Shown here: in pieces, positions 9,458 through 18,634 of the stretch
Position numbering within the stretch: the stretch's first letter is position 1
Layout of the letters: every line of letters begins with the position of its first letter
DNA from: Hyphomicrobiales bacterium
GTDB lineage: Bacteria; Pseudomonadota; Alphaproteobacteria; Rhizobiales; Rhizobiaceae
NCBI GenBank assembly: GCA_900472295.1
Contig: UCIA01000019.1
Location: 1 to 64,000 of the forward strand
DNA length: 64,000 nt
Direction: 5' to 3'
Notes under the pieces: generated by a model
Seen by the model: only the letters and a program-made list of their open reading frames with translations
What the model was told of the DNA's origin: nothing
Database searches by the model: none
Translations under genes and position numbers: made by a program

Positions 9458-10093
9458 TCAAACCACCTCGAACACAAACGTCTTCACCAACGCATCCGGC
9501 TCGGCGATGGCGTAGCAGCGGAACCATGGGCTTTGCTCGACCGGGCGCCATTTCCCGGCCTGCGTAAGGTCGTCGAACACCGCCTGGAAGCCGCCGGTTT
9601 CGAACACCTGGTCGCGCACGGTGAAGATGGCGTGGCCGCCTTTCCTGGTGATGCGGACAAGTTCGTACAGGCCCGATGCCGGCGCATGGCTGATGGTGAA
9701 GACGCCGGTCGAAAAGAAAGCGCGGAAGTGACCGTCGGGCCAAGGCAGTGGGCCGCCGAGCATGGCCTGGTTCAGATCGCCATAGGCATTGCGGCTGCCG
9801 GCGATCTTGAGCATGTCGTCGGAAAGGTCGAGCCCGGCAATGTCGTGATAGCCCAGCGCCTTCAGCGACGGGCCGGAAAGGCCGGTTCCGCAGCCGGCGT
9901 CGAGCAACGGGCCTTCACCCGCCGGCACGTGGCGCGCCACCCAGGCGGTGATCAGAAAAGGCAGCAAATAGCCGAGCGAAGCGGTCTCGCTGTCATAGGT
10001 CGCGGCCCAGTCGGCATAGGCCTTGGCTAGCCCCTCCGGCGTGTCGGCCGAATAGACGGAATCCAGCGCCGCATTGGCCTTGTCGACGTTCAT
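9458..10093 (-). CDS. Class I SAM-dependent methyltransferase
   Basis: A 211-aa soluble protein with the class I methyltransferase fold. Motif I is LLDAGCGTGLSG near residues 59-70, followed by the acidic loop GLDLSDDML near 82-90 and post-motif strands ending in ITRKGGHAIF. The N-terminal YADWAATYDSE is typical of small-molecule or ubiquinone-type methyltransferases. The substrate cannot be told from sequence. The ATG at 10093 has GAGG nine bases upstream; an earlier GTG in frame lacks a site. Confidence 0.85.
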   Translation of the reverse strand: MNVDKANAALDSVYSADTPEGLAKAYADWAATYDSETASLGYLLPFLITAWVARHVPAGEGPLLDAGCGTGLSGPSLKALGYHDIAGLDLSDDMLKIAGSRNAYGDLNQAMLGGPLPWPDGHFRAFFSTGVFTISHAPASGLYELVRITRKGGHAIFTVRDQVFETGGFQAVFDDLTQAGKWRPVEQSPWFRCYAIAEPDALVKTFVFEVV

Positions 10094-10151
10094 CGCATGC
10101 ATCCTCACGGCACGATCTTTTCTCGATCGTAGCCCGGTCTTCGCGGAACTT

Positions 10152-10961
10152 CTATTCCTCGTGCGCGCGGCGCAGTCGCTGCTCCAAGGCTCTCAGCGCC
10201 AGCGACAGGCTGACGGTGAGGATCAGATAGATGTAGGCGACGATCGAATAGGTCTCGAAGAAGCGAAAGGAGCCGGCGGCGTAGATCTTGCCCATCTGGG
10301 TGATATCCGCGACGCCGAGCACCGAGACCAGCGACGAATCCTTGACCATGGCGACAAAGTCGTTGCCGAGCGGCGGCAAAATGGTGCGGATCGCCTGCGG
10401 AAACACGATCAGCCGGAAACGCTGCGCGCGCGACAGACCCAACGCCTTGGCCGCCTCGATCTGGCCCTTCTCGACCGCCTGGATGCCGGCGCGAAACACC
10501 TCCGAGATGAAGGCGGAATAGCCGATGGTCAGCGCCATGATCGCGCGCCACAACAGCGAGACGTCGCGCACCAGCAGTTCACCGAGATAGCCGGCGCTTT
10601 GCAGCGGCGCGGTCAGCGCATTCCATGCCGCCACGAAAGCCGGCGCACCGGCAAAAGCGATCCAGAACAACAGCACCAGGATCGGCACGCCGCGGATGAT
10701 CTCGACATAGAAGCGAGCGATCTGTCTGAGCCAGCGCGAGCCCGACAGCCCCATCAGCGCAAGGCCGAGCCCGATCGCGGAGGCCAGCGCGAAGGCGACC
10801 ACGGCGACGAAGATGGTGATGCCGATGCCCTTGGCAACGGTGGTGAAAACCTGGGCGTAGAGGTTGCTGGTGGCGATGAAGAGCGCGGCTGCACCAGCGA
10901 GAACGATCGCGGCGGCCAGCCACCAGGGGAAGTCGGATTTGGAGGTGGGGGGCGTGGCCAT
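10152..10961 (-). CDS. Polar amino acid ABC transporter permease
   Basis: A 269-aa inner-membrane permease of the His/Glu/Gln/Arg/opine family. It has an N-terminal membrane segment and then the permease core of about five helices. The EAA-type loop reads EAAKALGLSRAQRFRLIVFP, near residues 175-195, where the ATPase docks. It probably works with the binding protein upstream in the same orientation. The two genes are separated by a palindromic repeat (10971-11125), and no ATP-binding subunit gene is next to them, so that part must be elsewhere. Confidence 0.92.
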   Translation of the reverse strand: MATPPTSKSDFPWWLAAAIVLAGAAALFIATSNLYAQVFTTVAKGIGITIFVAVVAFALASAIGLGLALMGLSGSRWLRQIARFYVEIIRGVPILVLLFWIAFAGAPAFVAAWNALTAPLQSAGYLGELLVRDVSLLWRAIMALTIGYSAFISEVFRAGIQAVEKGQIEAAKALGLSRAQRFRLIVFPQAIRTILPPLGNDFVAMVKDSSLVSVLGVADITQMGKIYAAGSFRFFETYSIVAYIYLILTVSLSLALRALEQRLRRAHEE

Positions 10962-10970
10962 CAGGGCGCT

Positions 10971-11125
10971 TCACCCTCCCCCTTGTGGGGAGGGTCGGCG
11001 AACAAGCTTTGCATCGCAAAGCTGGTGAGCCGGGGTGGGGGTGGTGACAAGGCGCCGGCGCTGGCGCTGGCACCCCCACCCCGCTCCGCTTCGCGGATCG
11101 ACCCTCCCCACAAGGGGGAGGGTAA
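10971..11125. repeat. Palindromic intergenic repeat, family B, copy 1
   Basis: The outer arms are long near-perfect inverted repeats: ACCCTCCCCCTTGTGGGGAG on the left and its reverse complement ending GGGGGAGGGT on the right. GC-rich inner arms include GGGGTGGGGG and CCCCCACCCC. It sits between the binding-protein and permease genes of one transporter. A related copy is inside ftsY at 40045-40164. Confidence 0.8.
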
Positions 11126-11136
11126 GGCGTCGGACA

Positions 11137-11937
11137 TCACTGCCCCATCTTGTAATCAAGGAACCACTTCTTGTTCAGCGCATCCAGCGTGCCGTCGGCC
11201 TTGAGCGCGGCGATCGCGGCGTTGACCGGCTTCACCAGGTCGGAGCCCTTCGGGAAGATGAAACCAAAGTCCTCGGTGCCGAGCGGGCCGCCGATCAGCT
11301 TGAGCCTGCCGCCGGAAGCATCGACATAGCCCTTGCCCGCGGTGCCGTCGGTCAAAACGACATCGACGTCGCCGGACTTCAGCGCCTGCACCGTTGCGCC
11401 GAACGTCTCGAACAGTTTGATGCGCGGGTTCTGCTCGTTACCGTCGAGCACGCTGTAGACCGCGGTGTAGAACGGCGTCGTGCCGGCCTGCGCGCCGACC
11501 AGCCCGTCCTTGAAGGCGCCAAAGGTCTTGGCATCGGTGAAGCGGCTTTCATCGCCGCGCACCAGCATGAACTGCTCCGAACGCATATAGGGGTCGGAGA
11601 AATCGACCTTCTCCTTGCGGTCGTCCTTGATGGTGATGCCGGTCATGCCGATGTTGTACTGATTGTCGGAAACCGCCTGGATCATCGCGTCCCAGGAGGT
11701 GTTCTGGTACTCGACCTTGAAATTCAGCCGCTTGGCGATCTCGTCCATCGCGTCATACTCCCAGCCGATCTGCTTGCCGGTCTTTGCGTCGATGAACTGC
11801 AGCGGCGGATAGGCATTTTCTGTCACCACGACCACCTTCTTGCCGCCGAGGTCGGGCAGCGCGTCGGCCGCCCAGGCGGTGACGGGTGCGAGAAGACAGG
11901 CCAACAGGCCGGCCAGCAGCAGTTTCGATTTGGTCAT
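11137..11937 (-). CDS. Periplasmic amino acid-binding protein of an ABC transporter
   Basis: A 266-aa protein of the SBP_bac_3 family. The signal peptide covers about residues 1-23 ([18 protein letters not shown], cut before ADALP). The mature protein begins with the ligand-binding pattern [12 protein letters not shown] and continues with [14 protein letters not shown] and DFSDPYM, which are typical of polar amino acid binders. It should capture an amino acid in the periplasm and pass it to the permease downstream. The ATG at 11937 has GGAG nine bases upstream. Exact ligand unknown. Confidence 0.92.
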   Translation of the reverse strand: MTKSKLLLAGLLACLLAPVTAWAADALPDLGGKKVVVVTENAYPPLQFIDAKTGKQIGWEYDAMDEIAKRLNFKVEYQNTSWDAMIQAVSDNQYNIGMTGITIKDDRKEKVDFSDPYMRSEQFMLVRGDESRFTDAKTFGAFKDGLVGAQAGTTPFYTAVYSVLDGNEQNPRIKLFETFGATVQALKSGDVDVVLTDGTAGKGYVDASGGRLKLIGGPLGTEDFGFIFPKGSDLVKPVNAAIAALKADGTLDALNKKWFLDYKMGQ

Positions 11938-12175
11938 GACACACTCCAGGGTGAGAAGCCCGCATGCAGCCGGGCTCACATGAAATCCGGGCGCGACTTT
12001 AGCCGTCCGCAGACGGCTTGCAAGCCGGTCCGGTGCTTAACGCTGGGCGAAAGCGGATTCCAATGTCTTCAGCCGGCGCGGTTTTAGAACGCATCGCGGT
12101 CGGCATTTATTCCGTGATCCCGCGACGGCAAACCAAGGCCGGCCCCGGACACAAGGAAATCCGTCAAACGGCGGG

Positions 12176-12673
12176 TCAGGGTGTTGACGTGGCGTCACGC
12201 AGCTTCGCGACAAAGCCGGTCAAGGTGCGGTGCAGCGATTTCAACTCCTCGGCCTTGAGCGGCATCGCGCAGGCAAGGCCGGTGGTTACGTCCTTGACGC
12301 GTGCGCGTAGCGCCTGGCCTTGTGCCGTCGGCTCAACCAGCACGCGACGCTCGTCGGCCGGATCGCGGCGGCGGGTGACGAGGCCGTTCGTCTCCATTCG
12401 CTTGAGCAGCGGGGTCAATGTCGCGGAGTCCAGCCCTAGCGCCTCGCCGAGCTCGCCCACCGTGCTCGGCGCATGCTGCCACAGCGCCAGCATCGCCAGA
12501 TATTGCGGATAGGTGAGGCCGAGCGGGTCGAGCAGCGGCCGGTAGAGTTTGGTCATCAGCCCGCTCGCCGAATAGAGCGCGAAGCAGAGCTGCTGGTCGA
12601 GACGCGGAACGGCAATAGTCCCGGCGTCTTGCGCCGGGACTTCGCTGCCTCTGGTTTCGGTCGTCGTGGTCAT
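12176..12673 (-). CDS. ohrR: MarR-family organic peroxide sensor OhrR
   Basis: A 165-aa MarR-type repressor. The N-terminal region has QQLCFALYSAS, where the Cys is the expected peroxide-sensing residue of OhrR near position 30. A winged helix covers about residues 55-125 (VGELGEALGLDSATLTPLLKR, then the wing RRRDPADERRVLV). A second Cys lies in GLACAMPL, so a two-Cys sensing mode is possible. The start overlaps the end of ohr (ATGA), giving an ohr-ohrR operon that would be autorepressed. Oxidation should release it from DNA and induce ohr. Confidence 0.93.
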   Translation of the reverse strand: MTTTTETRGSEVPAQDAGTIAVPRLDQQLCFALYSASGLMTKLYRPLLDPLGLTYPQYLAMLALWQHAPSTVGELGEALGLDSATLTPLLKRMETNGLVTRRRDPADERRVLVEPTAQGQALRARVKDVTTGLACAMPLKAEELKSLHRTLTGFVAKLRDATSTP

Positions 12674-13086
12674 GCTGCCTTTGTCGAAAGCGCCACGTCG
12701 ATATTGCCCCTGATGGCGTTCGAATAGGGGCAGATCTTGTGTGCTTCCGATACAAGCGCATCCGCGGCTGCCTGATCAAGGCCTTTCGTTTCGGCGGCAA
12801 GCGCGACACCGAGTTTGAAGCCCTCGCCATTGGGCAGCAGGCTGACGGTGGAGGTCACCGACGCATCGGTCAGCGGCAGCTTCTGCTTGCGCGCGACGAA
12901 GCGGATGGCGCTTTCGAAGCAGGCGGCATAGCCGATGGCGAACAGCTGTTCGGGATTGGTGGCGCCGCCCTGCCCGCCGAGTTCCTTCGGCAAAGCGAGG
13001 TCGACCTTGAGCAGGCCGTCGCTGGTCTCGCCGTGGCCGGCGCGGCCGCCGGTGACGCGGGCCTGTGTGGTATAGAGTGCTGACAT
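12670..13086 (-). CDS. ohr: Organic hydroperoxide resistance protein Ohr
   Basis: Ohr (138 aa) reduces organic hydroperoxides with a pair of Cys residues and lipoamide-type reductants. Both catalytic cysteines are present: YAACFESA near residue 60 and KICPYSNA near residue 124. The start MSALYTT at 13086 has GGAG upstream; longer in-frame extensions run through the promoter and are unlikely. ohrR overlaps the 3' end by four bases. The lpdA and sucB genes elsewhere in the window could supply the lipoamide system that Ohr enzymes use; this link is inference. Confidence 0.96.
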   Translation of the reverse strand: MSALYTTQARVTGGRAGHGETSDGLLKVDLALPKELGGQGGATNPEQLFAIGYAACFESAIRFVARKQKLPLTDASVTSTVSLLPNGEGFKLGVALAAETKGLDQAAADALVSEAHKICPYSNAIRGNIDVALSTKAA

Positions 13087-13104
13087 TTCGTTTCTCCAAC
13101 TGCT

Positions 13105-13136
13105 TTGTACGCGATTATTTAGTACACAAGATAATT
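13105..13136 (-). promoter_or_regulatory. Candidate OhrR operator and ohr promoter region
   Basis: Just upstream of ohr is an AT-rich island in GC-rich DNA with an inverted pair TTGTAC (13105-13110) and GTACACAA (13122-13129). It is the right place for the operator of an autoregulated ohr-ohrR operon. The match to known OhrR sites is by general form only (AT-rich inverted repeat), not an exact consensus. Confidence 0.4.
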
Positions 13137-13194
13137 CGTCGTCAACAGTCACAGCCGAATTTCTCGGCCGACAATCGTTCACAGTCTGGTGAAA

Positions 13195-13223
13195 CGAAAA
13201 AAGGCGGCCGAAGCCGCCTTTTC
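13195..13223 (-). terminator. Terminator after rplS
   Basis: Stem AAGGCGGC/GCCGCCTT with a CGAA loop, flanked by A- and T-runs on both sides. It should stop rplS transcription on the minus strand and could also work on the plus strand. Confidence 0.85.
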
Positions 13224-13243
13224 AAAATCCTTGGGTCGAAATC

Positions 13244-13795
13244 TTATTCGGCCGGGGTCGCTTCCGCGGCAGCCTTGGCAGCTGCTTCAGCTTCGGCGGC
13301 GGCCTTCTTCTCGGCGGCTTCCTTGGCTGCCGTCTCGGCGGCCAGCGCCTGCGCAGCGGCCACCTTCTCGGCCTCGATGCGGGCCTTCTCGGCGTTCAGC
13401 GCGTCGCGCTCCTCATCGTTGAGCTTGCGGGCGCGCACGCCGGTGTTTTCCGAAATACGGGCCGACTTGCCGCGACGATCACGCAGGTAATAGAGCTTGG
13501 CGCGGCGCACCTTGCCGCGGCGTACGATCTCGACGCCTTCGATCATCGGCGAATAGACCGGGAACACGCGCTCGACGCCTTCGCCGTAGGAGATCTTGCG
13601 GACGGTGAAATTTTCCTGGAAGCCGGCGCCTGCGCGGGCGATGACGACGCCCTCATAGGCCTGGACGCGGGTGCGGGTGCCTTCGGTCACGCGGACCTGG
13701 ACGCGCACGGTGTCGCCGGGCTGGAATTCGGGAAGCTTGCGCTTGGCTTCGATCTTGGCGACCTGTTCGGCCTCGAGCTGACGGAGAATATCCAT
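13244..13795 (-). CDS. rplS: Large ribosomal subunit protein bL19, with Ala/Glu/Lys-rich tail
   Basis: The first 125 residues are a typical bL19: [13 protein letters not shown], the conserved [14 protein letters not shown] and the C-terminal [14 protein letters not shown]. bL19 lies at the 30S-50S interface. The protein is 183 aa, whereas L19 in many bacteria is about 115-130 aa. The extra 55 residues are a low-complexity Ala/Glu/Lys helix ([15 protein letters not shown]). The gene usually follows trmD, but here a TSUP-family gene on the other strand separates them. Confidence 0.97.
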   Translation of the reverse strand: MDILRQLEAEQVAKIEAKRKLPEFQPGDTVRVQVRVTEGTRTRVQAYEGVVIARAGAGFQENFTVRKISYGEGVERVFPVYSPMIEGVEIVRRGKVRRAKLYYLRDRRGKSARISENTGVRARKLNDEERDALNAEKARIEAEKVAAAQALAAETAAKEAAEKKAAAEAEAAAKAAAEATPAE

Positions 13796-14122
13796 CTCAA
13801 TAATCCACTTCTTGTTCTTCCGACAGTCAGAGCGTCCGACACTCGCCTTGCAGTTCCATTGACCGCTCGGCTATGCCCTTTGTCCCCGAGACATCTGTCT
13901 TCGAAACATTGGGCAGGGGCGACTACACCGTCATTGTTGACGGGTCCGGGAGATTTTTCTCGCCAGTACGGGCGGGCACATACAGCTATTTCACTGGTTT
14001 GTCACGCCTTGGCCCTGTCTTTTTTGGTCGCATGCCACCACGCAATCGTCCAGCGCAGGGTTGCGCCTGCCCTCCAAGCTTCCTAAGCCGGATGGAGCAG
14101 AGTTTTTGCGGCGCCATTTCTC
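13796..14122. other. Intergenic region between rplS and the TSUP gene
   Basis: 327 bases between two divergent genes, which must hold both promoters. No repeat element, RNA structure or convincing gene was seen. The plus-strand reading frame from 13873 runs through the TSUP gene in another frame and looks accidental. Confidence 0.5.
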
Positions 14123-14890
14123 ATGACTGTTTTCGACATGTCCATCCTCGACGCAGTCCTGCTGTTTGCGGCAGGCTTTCTGTCGGGCGCATGCAATGCG
14201 GTCGCCGGCGGCGGCACCTTCATCACCTTCGGCGCCATGACGCTGGTCGGCGTGCCGCCGATCGTCGCCAACGCCACCTCCTCGGTGACGCAGTTTCCGG
14301 GCTACGTCACCTCGACGCTGGCCTACTGGACCGACATCAAGCATTTCTGGCGCGGCGCGCTGCTGCTCTGCCTGATCTCGGCGGCCGGCGCGCTGGCCGG
14401 CGCCTTCATCCTGCTGGCGCTGTCCAACCCATCCTTCAGGATCATGGTGCCATGGCTGCTTTTGGCCGCGACGGCACTTTTCGCCGCCGGACCGTGGCTG
14501 AAGCCGGCGCCGAAGCCCGGACAAGAAGCTGCGGTCGGCTCGCTCGCCGGGTCGCTGGCGCAGTTCCTCACCGCCGTCTATGGCGGCTTCTTCGGCGCCG
14601 GCATGGGCGTGATGATGCTGGCGACGCTCGGCCTGACCCAGGCCGGCGACTACCACCGGCTGAACGCGCTGAAGAACATGCTGGCCATGGTCATCGCGTC
14701 GGTGGCGATCATCGTCTTCGTCTCCGGCGGCGTCGTCGCCTGGCCGCAGGCGATCATCATGATCCCGGGCGCCGCACTCGGCGGTTATGCCGGCGTCTGG
14801 ATCGCCAAGCGCGTGCCACAAAACGTCGTGCGCGGCTTCGTCATCGCCGTCGGCCTGTTTCTGGCGTTCTATTATTTCGCCAAGGGCTGA
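14123..14890 (+). CDS. TSUP-family (TauE/SafE-like) membrane exporter
   Basis: A 255-aa membrane protein with about seven to eight helices. It has the family's two-half layout: [17 protein letters not shown] near residues 20-36 in the first half, and a matching [16 protein letters not shown] near 155-170 in the second. TSUP proteins move sulfite, sulfoacetate or other anions across the inner membrane; the substrate here is unknown. No strong ribosome site is seen, so the start may be 14123 or the Met at 14138. The gene is on the opposite strand to rplS and trmD, and its 3' end overlaps trmD by 19 bases. Confidence 0.88.
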   Translation: MTVFDMSILDAVLLFAAGFLSGACNAVAGGGTFITFGAMTLVGVPPIVANATSSVTQFPGYVTSTLAYWTDIKHFWRGALLLCLISAAGALAGAFILLALSNPSFRIMVPWLLLAATALFAAGPWLKPAPKPGQEAAVGSLAGSLAQFLTAVYGGFFGAGMGVMMLATLGLTQAGDYHRLNALKNMLAMVIASVAIIVFVSGGVVAWPQAIIMIPGAALGGYAGVWIAKRVPQNVVRGFVIAVGLFLAFYYFAKG

Positions 14891-15570
14891 GTGCCTATCA
14901 AATCCGGCCGCCGCTCCTTTGTCAGCCTCTCGGACTCCGCGCGCCGCCATTCCGCTATTTTCTTGTGATTGCCGGACACCAGCACGTCGGGGATCGCTCT
15001 GCCCTCGAACTCCTGCGGCCGCGTATAGTGCGGATGTTCGAGCAGACCGTTCTCAAAGCTTTCTTCTTCGCCCGACACCGCATTGCCCATCACGCCGGGC
15101 AATAGCCGCACCACGGCGTCGAGCAGCACCAGGGCTGCCGGCTCACCGCCGGAGAGGATGAAATCGCCGATCGAGACCTCTTCCAGTCCACGCGCCTCGA
15201 TCAGGCGCTGGTCGACGCCCTCGAAGCGGCCGCAGACGATGACAGCGCCCGGCCCGGCAGCCAGTTCGCGCACGCGCGCCTGCGTCAGCGGTTTTCCACG
15301 CGGGCTCATCAGCAGTTTCGGCCGCGGATCGCCCTCCGGCGCCGTGTGGTCGATCGCCTTTGCCAGCACATCGGCCCGCATCACCATGCCGGCGCCGCCG
15401 CCGGCCGGCGTGTCGTCAACGGTGTGGTGCTTGTCCTCGGCGAAGTCACGGATCTGGACCGCTTCCAACGACCAGGTGCCAGCCTCCAGCGCCCGCCCGG
15501 CCAGCGACAGGCCAAGCCCGCCCGGAAACATCTCGGGATAGAGCGTCAGCACCGAAGCCTTGAACGTCAC
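14872..15570 (-). CDS. trmD: tRNA (guanine37-N1)-methyltransferase
   Basis: TrmD (232 aa) methylates G37 of tRNAs with a G at position 36, which prevents frameshifting. The N-terminal SPOUT domain shows [24 protein letters not shown] and the trefoil-knot region [24 protein letters not shown] and [17 protein letters not shown]-terminal helical domain follows. The start overlaps the rimM stop by four bases, so the two are co-translated. The 3' end overlaps the convergent TSUP gene. Confidence 0.97.
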   Translation of the reverse strand: MTFKASVLTLYPEMFPGGLGLSLAGRALEAGTWSLEAVQIRDFAEDKHHTVDDTPAGGGAGMVMRADVLAKAIDHTAPEGDPRPKLLMSPRGKPLTQARVRELAAGPGAVIVCGRFEGVDQRLIEARGLEEVSIGDFILSGGEPAALVLLDAVVRLLPGVMGNAVSGEEESFENGLLEHPHYTRPQEFEGRAIPDVLVSGNHKKIAEWRRAESERLTKERRPDLIGTQPLAK

Positions 15571-16166
15571 CGGTTGCCCCCGGCGTCACGCGGCCCGCGC
15601 GGGCGGCCTTTGGGGTCGAAATCTTCCTCGCGCGGCGCCTCGCCGTCCTCGTCCTCGACCAGCCCGGCGGCGGCCGGATCGACGCGGACGAAACCTTCGG
15701 TGATCGACACCTGCGGCACGGCGGCCTGGGTGAACGGGATCAGCACGCCTTTGCGCCCGCCAAGCGTGACGTCGAGAATGTCGCCGCCGCCGAAATTGTG
15801 CACCGCCACCACCTTGCCGATGACCGCATCCGTGTCGTCGCGAACCTCGAGCCCGACGAGATCGGCGTGGTAGAATTCGTCTTCCTCGCCATCGTCGGGC
15901 AACATCGAGCGGTCGACGAACAGTTCCGTGCCGGCGAGCGCCTCGGCGGCGTTGCGGTCGGCAATGCCCTTGAAGCGCACCACGACGACGGTGTTGGCGG
16001 GGCGTATGTCGGTGATCTGGAAGACGCGGCCGTCCTTGGCATAGAGCGGTCCATAATCGGCCAGCGCCAGCGGCTCGCCGGTGAAGGTCTTCACCCTGAG
16101 TTCGCCCTTGATGCCGTGGGCGGCGCCGATCACGGCCATCTGGACAGGGTTTTGGAGCTTCGACAT
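15567..16166 (-). CDS. rimM: Ribosome maturation factor RimM
   Basis: RimM (199 aa) binds uS19 and helps 30S head assembly. The N-terminal RimM domain starts [26 protein letters not shown]-barrel domain follows ([21 protein letters not shown]). A charged C-terminal tail of about 30 residues rich in Glu, Asp and Arg is extra. AAAGGA stands ahead of the ATG. It is coupled to trmD. The usual neighbour rpsP is not upstream; a recombinase gene on the other strand is there instead. Confidence 0.96.
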   Translation of the reverse strand: MSKLQNPVQMAVIGAAHGIKGELRVKTFTGEPLALADYGPLYAKDGRVFQITDIRPANTVVVVRFKGIADRNAAEALAGTELFVDRSMLPDDGEEDEFYHADLVGLEVRDDTDAVIGKVVAVHNFGGGDILDVTLGGRKGVLIPFTQAAVPQVSITEGFVRVDPAAAGLVEDEDGEAPREEDFDPKGRPRGPRDAGGNR

Positions 16167-16285
16167 GGCTGATATCCTTTGCCTTGCTCTAGCGCCCTAC
16201 CGGTGTCATTTCAATGATCGCCCGGGGCCATTTCAATGACGGGTTCTTCACCGCTTCCTAACCCGACCGCTGGATAGTAGCCCGC

Positions 16286-17224
16286 ATGCAGGAATTCCTC
16301 ATCCCGGCAAAACCCGACCTCCAGGCAGCGCGCGAGAGCTGGCTGAAGATGCTGGCGCGCGAGCGTCGGTTGGCTCCGGCGACGGTCGAAGCCTATGAGC
16401 GCGACACCAGGCAATTCCTGCATTTCCTGACCGGACATTGCGGTGGCTCGCCTGGCATTTCCGATATCGCCACTCTGCGTCCGGCCGATCTGCGCGGCTT
16501 CCTTGCCGCGCGCCGCAGCGCCGGCGCCGGCGCCCGTACGCTCGGGCGTGGGTTGGCCGGCATCCGCTCGCTGCTGCGCTTCCTTGAGCGGCGCGGTCTC
16601 GCCAATGCCGCGGGAGCAGCGGCTCTGCGCGCGCCACGCCAGCCGAAATCGCTGCCCAAGCCGCTGACCGCCAGCGATGCCAAACATGTCGTGTCGGTGG
16701 AAGGCCAATTGGCGGAAGAACCCTGGATCGCCGCCCGCAATGCCGCCGTGCTGACACTGCTCTATGGCTCCGGCCTGCGCATTTCCGAAGCGCTCGGCCT
16801 CAGCGCCGCCGAGCTGGCGGCGGAAGCCGACACAGTGCTGCGCATCACCGGCAAGGGCGGCAAGACGCGGCTGGTGCCGGTGCTGCCGGTGGCGCTGCGC
16901 GCTATCGCCGAATATCGAAAGCTTTGCCCCTATCATCTCGACCCCAAGGGCCTTTTGTTTCGCGGCGCTCGCGGCGGGCCGCTCAACCCGGCCATCGTCC
17001 AGCGCGACATGGCCAAGCTGCGCTCGGCGCTGAACCTGCCCGACACCGCGACGCCACACGCCTTGCGCCACTCCTTCGCCACCCACCTGCTCGGCCGCGG
17101 CGGCGATTTGCGCACCATCCAGGAGCTTCTCGGCCATGCCAGCCTGTCGACGACGCAGGTCTATACCGGCGTCGACACGGCGAGACTGCTCGAGATTTAC
17201 GAATCCGCGCATCCAAGGGCGTAA
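16286..17224 (+). CDS. xerC: XerC-type tyrosine recombinase
   Basis: A 312-aa site-specific recombinase. The SAM-like N-terminal domain (residues about 15-105) begins ESWLKMLARERRLAPATVEAYERD. The catalytic domain carries the full set: Arg in YGSGLRISEALG near 165, Lys in GKGGKTRLVPV, HALRHSFATHLL near 257-268, the His of LLGHASLSTTQ and the nucleophile in QVYTGVD near 293. Length and sequence fit the chromosomal dimer-resolving XerC of rhizobia rather than a phage integrase. It stands alone, divergent from rimM. Confidence 0.9.
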   Translation: MQEFLIPAKPDLQAARESWLKMLARERRLAPATVEAYERDTRQFLHFLTGHCGGSPGISDIATLRPADLRGFLAARRSAGAGARTLGRGLAGIRSLLRFLERRGLANAAGAAALRAPRQPKSLPKPLTASDAKHVVSVEGQLAEEPWIAARNAAVLTLLYGSGLRISEALGLSAAELAAEADTVLRITGKGGKTRLVPVLPVALRAIAEYRKLCPYHLDPKGLLFRGARGGPLNPAIVQRDMAKLRSALNLPDTATPHALRHSFATHLLGRGGDLRTIQELLGHASLSTTQVYTGVDTARLLEIYESAHPRA

Positions 17225-17285
17225 ACCCTTCAATTTCCCCATGCCGATTAACCGTTTCGCCGCTTTTCGGTCCTAGAACCGCAGC

Positions 17286-18350
17286 ATGAAACGCGCCCTT
17301 GCCATTGCCGACCGCGCGGCCCTTGTGTCGCTGAAGTTGCTCGTCGCGCTCAACGCGCTGTTTTTCCTGTCTTTCCTCATCGTGCTGCTGCTGGCCGCCG
17401 GCAAGGCGCATGCCGAAGCGCCGGTCTGTGCCGGCTCCGACCTGCTGTCGGCCCTGCAGAAGGACGACCCCGCCACCTACGCGAAGATCGAGGCCGAGGC
17501 AGCGGCGACACTGAACGGCAAGGGCCTGTTGTGGAAGCTGGAAAAATCAGGCGAAAAGCCGTCCTTCCTGTTCGGCACCATGCATGTGACCGACCCGCGC
17601 GTGACTGCGCTGCCGCCGGCCGCCCAAAAGGCCTATGACGCCGCCGGCACCATCATCATCGAAACCACCGATGTGCTCGACAAGCAGAAGATGATGGAGG
17701 CGATGCTCAAGGAGCCTGAGCTTATGATGTTCACCGACGACACCACGCTGTCGTCGCTGCTGTCGCCGAAAGATGCGGTCGTGGTGAACAAAGGGCTCGA
17801 CGCGCGCGGCATCCCGCCGGCGAGCGTCTCCAAGATGAAGCCGTGGCTGCTGTCGGCCATGGTCGCGCTGCCGGTCTGCGAGGTCGCCCGTCAGGCGGGC
17901 GGCGCGCCGGTGCTCGACGTCAAGCTGGCGCAGGACGCCAAGGCCAATGGCAAGTCGGTGGAAGGGCTGGAAACCGCCGCCAGCCAGCTGCGCGCCATGG
18001 CCTCGCTGCCGATCGCTTTCCACATCAAGGGGCTGGTCGACACGCTGAAGCTCGGCGACAGGGTCAACGATGTCAACGAAACCATGATCGCGCTTTACCA
18101 GCGCGGCGACACCGGCACGTTCTGGCCGCTGTTGCGTTCGATCTTTCCAGGCGAAGACGACGACGCCGGTTACGCCGAATTCGACCAGACCATGATCACC
18201 GACCGCAACAAGGTCATGGCAGACCATGCCGCGCCGATCCTGGCCAAGGGCAATGCCTTCATGGCTGTCGGCGCCATGCATCTTCCCGGTCCCGGAGGCC
18301 TGGTCGAGGATTTTCGCAAAGCCGGCTACACTGTCACCGCTGTCGACTGA
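17286..18350 (+). CDS. TraB/GumN family protein
   Basis: A 354-aa protein with a long hydrophobic N-terminus (residues about 14-40, possibly an uncut anchor or signal peptide ending near AHA). The TraB/GumN domain follows. Its two GxxH signatures are FGTMHVTD near residue 98 and VGAMHLPG near residue 330, with ETTD between them. The family is thought to include metal-dependent peptidases related to the Tiki fold. The cellular role is unknown. It is followed by a 280-base gap. Confidence 0.85.
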   Translation: MKRALAIADRAALVSLKLLVALNALFFLSFLIVLLLAAGKAHAEAPVCAGSDLLSALQKDDPATYAKIEAEAAATLNGKGLLWKLEKSGEKPSFLFGTMHVTDPRVTALPPAAQKAYDAAGTIIIETTDVLDKQKMMEAMLKEPELMMFTDDTTLSSLLSPKDAVVVNKGLDARGIPPASVSKMKPWLLSAMVALPVCEVARQAGGAPVLDVKLAQDAKANGKSVEGLETAASQLRAMASLPIAFHIKGLVDTLKLGDRVNDVNETMIALYQRGDTGTFWPLLRSIFPGEDDDAGYAEFDQTMITDRNKVMADHAAPILAKGNAFMAVGAMHLPGPGGLVEDFRKAGYTVTAVD

Positions 18351-18634
18351 ACTGCACCCGTCTTGAATACCGAATCACGCAAAGCCCGGCTCTGTCCGGG
18401 TCCGCAACTGATTCGCAAGCCGGAGGCGGTTGGCCCTATTTTTGGCGGAAAAGGCCAGCTAAGCTCGTTTCCACCCGTTCGTGATTGATTTTGCGGGGGA
18501 AATACAGGCCAACAAGCGCTTGCGAATCAGAATTTTCCTGCGTTCGTCCATTTGAAGGCCTAGTATGAAACCCGTTCAACGGTTGCGCGTTGATGGGTGT
18601 TGATTGATGCTTTTCATCCACGGAGGACACTTTT

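Noticed and set aside
13873..15105. Long plus-strand reading frame across the TSUP gene
   Set aside because: It is Arg-rich shadow coding in another frame of a clear membrane protein gene.
16286..17224. Phage or island integrase
   Set aside because: No tRNA, attachment repeats or phage genes adjoin it; the sequence fits the chromosomal XerC.
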